Assembly (NCBI GenBank): GCA_031553435.1
Contig: JAVBLQ010000122.1
Location: forward strand, 1 to 25,711
Length of the DNA: 25,711 nucleotides
Direction: 5' to 3'
DNA from: JAVBLQ01 sp031553435
Lineage (GTDB): Bacteria > Bacteroidota > Bacteroidia > Bacteroidales > Azobacteroidaceae
Both the position numbers and the translations under genes were made by a program. Shown piece after piece: positions 23,791 through 25,711 of the stretch. Numbering within the stretch: the first letter of the stretch is position 1; each line of letters starts with the position of its first letter. The notes below the pieces were generated by a model. That model was not told the DNA's origin. It saw nothing but the letters and a program-made list of their open reading frames with translations, and did no database searches.

Positions 23791-24321
23791 TTACTTTTTC
23801 AAAGGCGATAATCTGGTATAGAAGCCCTCCCCTGCTTTTGCTATATATGCCTGATTGAAGTATTCGGCGATACTCACTTCTATGTATGGTTCTTTGAGAA
23901 TTGTGGAACTTGGACCATCCGGATTCTTTTTCCGATAAAAATAAAAAGTATCTTTTCCATAATCAGGATAAGCCGTTTCTTTTTCCATCTTGAATTTTAC
24001 TTGATGGAAATCAAGTACATTTCCATTGTAAATCAAGTATATTTCGTCGGGATTCTCTGGATTGAATAAAAAAGTGGAACTTACGTTGGCACCGACTTCC
24101 ACATAATCAACACTATCGGACAACGTCATCAAACACTCCCTGCTAAAAAGTATATAGCCAATATCTTCGATGGGAGTTCTAATCGTTTTGACATACACAC
24201 CAACTTCAGGAATGTAATATACTTCTTCTCTGGGTGTGTGTATAGTTTTTATGTACCAACCTATTAATAATAGAATAAAAACAATAAATACGCCAATAGA
24301 AATCAAAATCTTTTTCCACAT
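23791..24321 (-). CDS. Hypothetical membrane-anchored protein
   Basis: 176 residues, not recognised. Residues 5-27 form one hydrophobic segment (ILISIGVFIVFILLLIGWYI) after MWKK, fitting a signal anchor with the rest outside the cytoplasm. Two near-repeats follow, KTIHTPREEVYYIPEVGVYV and KTIRTPIEDIGYI, suggesting an internal duplication of about 20 residues. The rest is a beta-rich domain with many aromatic residues (DTFYFYRKKNPDG). It converges on the methyltransferase operon with a 69-base gap and has its own promoter-like site upstream. Close to a toxin/immunity-type region, it might be an immunity or orphan accessory protein, but nothing proves this. Confidence 0.65.
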   Translation of the reverse strand: MWKKILISIGVFIVFILLLIGWYIKTIHTPREEVYYIPEVGVYVKTIRTPIEDIGYILFSRECLMTLSDSVDYVEVGANVSSTFLFNPENPDEIYLIYNGNVLDFHQVKFKMEKETAYPDYGKDTFYFYRKKNPDGPSSTILKEPYIEVSIAEYFNQAYIAKAGEGFYTRLSPLKK

Positions 24322-24407
24322 ATTAATTATTTTAAGAGTGATGGAGCTATCATCATCATTATAAAAGCTTTATGAGCAATACTTGAAATAGATCCGGACA
24401 AATTATT

Positions 24408-24438
24408 CAAAGATACTAAATCTTGCAATTATATCAAT
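24408..24438 (-). promoter_or_regulatory. Bacteroidetes-type promoter upstream of the 176-residue gene
   Basis: On the minus strand TATCTTTG (24408-24415) matches the TAnnTTTG -7 box, and ATTG (24435-24438) lies exactly 19 bases upstream, where TTTG is expected for the -33 box. A start about 7 bases downstream would leave a leader of about 80 bases before the ATG at 24321. The rest of the 203-base gap 24322-24524 shows nothing else. Confidence 0.55.
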
Positions 24439-24524
24439 GCGTAATCGGTGATAATTTGCTGTAAAATAATAATTTATATGGATTTTAAGGAGTGACTAAT
24501 TATCTCTTCTATTCATGTTTTTTT

Positions 24525-24845
24525 TTATATATTCATTTTTTCTCTGTCTGTATAGTAACAATGTACAATATATTTTTGTCCATAAATACTTACAATATAA
24601 TTTCTATGTTTAATGTGTTCCCATGGAATATTATACGATTTTGTATCAATTTCTTTGTTTTTTAAAACCTTGAGTTGAAATAGATAAAATAATACAGGAG
24701 TATACTTAAGTCTTTTTCTTTCCTTTAACAAACCATATTCCTGTTTTTGAAATCTGATATAGTCCTCATATTCAATTTGTAATTTTATTCCACTTCCCAT
24801 TATGAATAAGAAAATAACCAAAATCATTCTCTTTTTCATGTTCAT
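24525..24845 (-). CDS. Hypothetical small secreted or membrane protein
   Basis: 106 residues, not recognised. The N-terminus MNMKKRMILVIFLFIMGSG looks like a signal peptide or anchor; the remainder is rich in Lys, Tyr and Ile (EYEDYIRFQKQEYGLLKER, YIVSIYGQKYIVHCYY). The start may be the first or the third codon. Its first 70 bases overlap, in another frame, the end of the open frame 24772-24930, so either the gene truly overlaps its upstream neighbour or one of the two is not expressed. Placement after a toxin-like tail makes an immunity role thinkable. Confidence 0.5.
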   Translation of the reverse strand: MNMKKRMILVIFLFIMGSGIKLQIEYEDYIRFQKQEYGLLKERKRLKYTPVLFYLFQLKVLKNKEIDTKSYNIPWEHIKHRNYIVSIYGQKYIVHCYYTDREKMNI

Positions 24846-24930
24846 CTTTATTTGTCCTTTTTCCTCCAGCAGGATTGTAATATACCTTATTCATTCCTTC
24901 TGGTTTCACTCCTATAGCGGGGACTTGTTG
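24772..24930 (-). pseudogene. Fragment of a protein C-terminus, possibly a polymorphic-toxin tail
   Basis: An open frame of 52 codons without its own good start follows an in-frame TAG (24931-24933). It reads PAIGVKPEGMNKVYYNPAGG then KRTNKDEHEKENDFGYFLIH and ends at a TGA (24772-24774). The composition is protein-like and resembles C-terminal ends of Rhs-type toxins, but I do not recognise the family. Its upstream edge holds the 10-base perfect palindrome GCGAATTCGC (24944-24953). It is likely a displaced toxin tail lying between two small genes. Confidence 0.35.
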
Positions 24931-24958
24931 CTAACCGGACGAAGCGAATTCGCGGAAA

Positions 24959-25426
24959 TTAGTCAATATAGTAAATATCTCCTTCTTCTTTCAATGAGAT
25001 TCCACCTCTATGTTTCAGATTAATCACTTGCATCTTCTGTTTGAAAGTTTCTCCTCTTTGACAGATTTTTATCGCGATTGATTTAAATCGTATTTCTCCT
25101 TGAAGAAGTTCTATTGTCCAATCATATTCTTTCGCTGATTTAGACAAATAATCAATATTTTTTGGAATAACAGGGTTTGAACGAGATATAGTATCTATGA
25201 TTAATTCCATATCCATAGAAATGTCCATATTTACGTCCCATACATTTTCAAAAACAAGAGTAGATGGAACCACACAAAAAGAATAATTTTTATTATCATT
25301 TTTTGTAATCCATTCTGTGATGAAATCTATATCAATCAACAATTGATTTTTTTCTGTATTAAATCCAATTGCATAAATTTTACAATCATGGAAATTAATA
25401 TCTTCAAATAAAATTACATTTTGCAT
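24959..25426 (-). CDS. Probable immunity protein for the adjacent toxin remnant
   Basis: 155 residues, no signal peptide, acidic. It begins 3 bases after the stop of the toxin-like tail at 25430, the usual tight coupling of toxin and immunity genes. The sequence has the pattern I associate with a common Bacteroidetes immunity family: FHDCKIYAIGFNTEKNQLLIDIDFITEW, then SFCVVPSTLVFENVW and EYDWTIELLQGEIRFKS with a Gly-rich end (KHRGGIS). The name of the family is not certain. An immunity protein would bind the toxin domain in the cytoplasm and block it. Its toxin partner is cut by a transposase fragment, so the gene may persist as an orphan immunity gene. Confidence 0.6.
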   Translation of the reverse strand: MQNVILFEDINFHDCKIYAIGFNTEKNQLLIDIDFITEWITKNDNKNYSFCVVPSTLVFENVWDVNMDISMDMELIIDTISRSNPVIPKNIDYLSKSAKEYDWTIELLQGEIRFKSIAIKICQRGETFKQKMQVINLKHRGGISLKEEGDIYYID

Positions 25427-25429
25427 ATA

Positions 25430-25579
25430 TTATCGTTTAGGTAATTCATCTGGACGAGCAGGTCTTACATCTTGTCTTTTTTCATGAACATGCGGAGTCG
25501 GAACTTCCTGTCCTGATTTATTTTTATGACTTTTACCTTTAACATCCACTCTCTTGGTTTCATCAAATCCACTAGTGTC
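25430..25579 (-). pseudogene. C-terminal remnant of a polymorphic toxin, cut by an IS630-like element
   Basis: About 49 codons read TSGFDETKRVDVKGKSHKN and on through VPTPHVHEKRQ to RPARPDELPKR before the stop TAA (25430-25432). The G-K-x-H ... P-x-P-H-V ... RPA-x-x-E order resembles short C-terminal toxin domains of YD-repeat/Rhs proteins (I think the type-24 polymorphic toxin group; not verified). In the same frame, one codon upstream, is the TGA that ends the transposase, so the rest of the toxin gene is gone or displaced to beyond the element. Confidence 0.55.
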
Positions 25580-25582
25580 ATG

Positions 25583-25711
25583 TCACACCTCAAATAAAGG
25601 ATAAAGTCTTTTGAGTTTTATCCGAGCATCATCAGTCGTGAACCGCCAATTTATTTTAGCATTTTTATTATTCCTCTCTTTTTGCCATGCATTTACCTGC
25701 TTTTCAACTTT
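25583..25711 (-). mobile_element. C-terminal end of an IS630-family-like DDE transposase, continues beyond window
   Basis: 42 residues at the right edge: AWQKERNNKNAKINWRFT then TDDARIKLKRLYPLFEV and a TGA stop. The NW-FT-DAR-KLK-LYP tail is typical of IS630-family transposases, usually the second ORF. The 5' part is outside the window. IS630 elements insert at TA; a TA lies at 25573-25574, just where the toxin frame begins, so the element border is probably GTGTCATGTCACACC there. Only one end can be seen, so target duplication and inverted repeats are untested. Confidence 0.7.

Noticed and set aside
24802..25023. 73-residue plus-strand frame
   Set aside because: It overlaps three minus-strand reading frames and has no family features; it appears to be a chance frame in AT-rich DNA.

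Overview
The window looks like a piece of an anaerobic Bacteroidetes (Bacteroidales-type) genome. The evidence is a dense same-strand glycan-degradation gene cluster with GH2, GH95, GH105, GH140-like, GH78 and GH31 enzymes, signal peptides ending in ...FAQ/FGQ, SPII lipoproteins, AT-rich spacers without clear Shine-Dalgarno sites, and one promoter match to the Bacteroidetes TTTG/TAnnTTTG consensus. This is inferred from family content only. No SusC/SusD pair, rRNA, tRNA or CRISPR array was seen, and no gene-free stretch exceeds 300 bases.

Region 1 (1-18345, + strand) encodes catabolism of a complex rhamnose- and uronate-containing polysaccharide of pectin type: a truncated GH2 enzyme, a DapA-family 2-keto acid aldolase, an esterase with an N-terminal STN-like domain, a GH95 alpha-L-fucosidase/galactosidase, a KilA-N protein, a GH105 unsaturated glucuronyl/galacturonyl hydrolase, a GH140-type (DUF4038, apiosidase-like) hydrolase, a 1425-residue fusion of GH78 rhamnosidase, sialidase-like propeller and sugar-isomerase-like TIM barrel, an L-rhamnose mutarotase-like lipoprotein and a cytoplasmic YicI-type GH31 alpha-xylosidase.

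Region 2 (18418-23721, + strand) is a corrinoid methyl-transfer module: a divergent URO-D-fold protein without the zinc cysteines, a sodium:solute symporter, a cobalamin-binding corrinoid protein, an MtaA/CmuA-like zinc methyltransferase and a MetH-reactivation-domain protein. My hypothesis is that the cluster strips a plant polysaccharide carrying O-methyl sugars (rhamnogalacturonan II has 2-O-methyl-xylose and 2-O-methyl-fucose), imports the methylated sugar with sodium, and demethylates it through cobalamin.

The most unusual structure lies across regions 1 and 2. At least eight families of degenerate 7- or 8-nt tandem repeats, many arranged as hairpin-forming inverted repeats, fill nearly every larger gap between cistrons. 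Families whose unit has no stop codon in any frame run into genes and encode signal peptides: three unrelated enzymes share an LLPFA-containing hydrophobic core made from one heptamer family. Since 7 and 8 are coprime to 3, each repeat gives the same cyclic peptide in every frame. Families that contain stops mark gene ends or gaps.

Region 3 (23791-25711, - strand) is AT-rich and different in character: small membrane-anchored or secreted proteins of unknown function, remnants of toxin C-termini, a probable immunity gene, and the end of an IS630-like transposase that appears to have cut the toxin gene.
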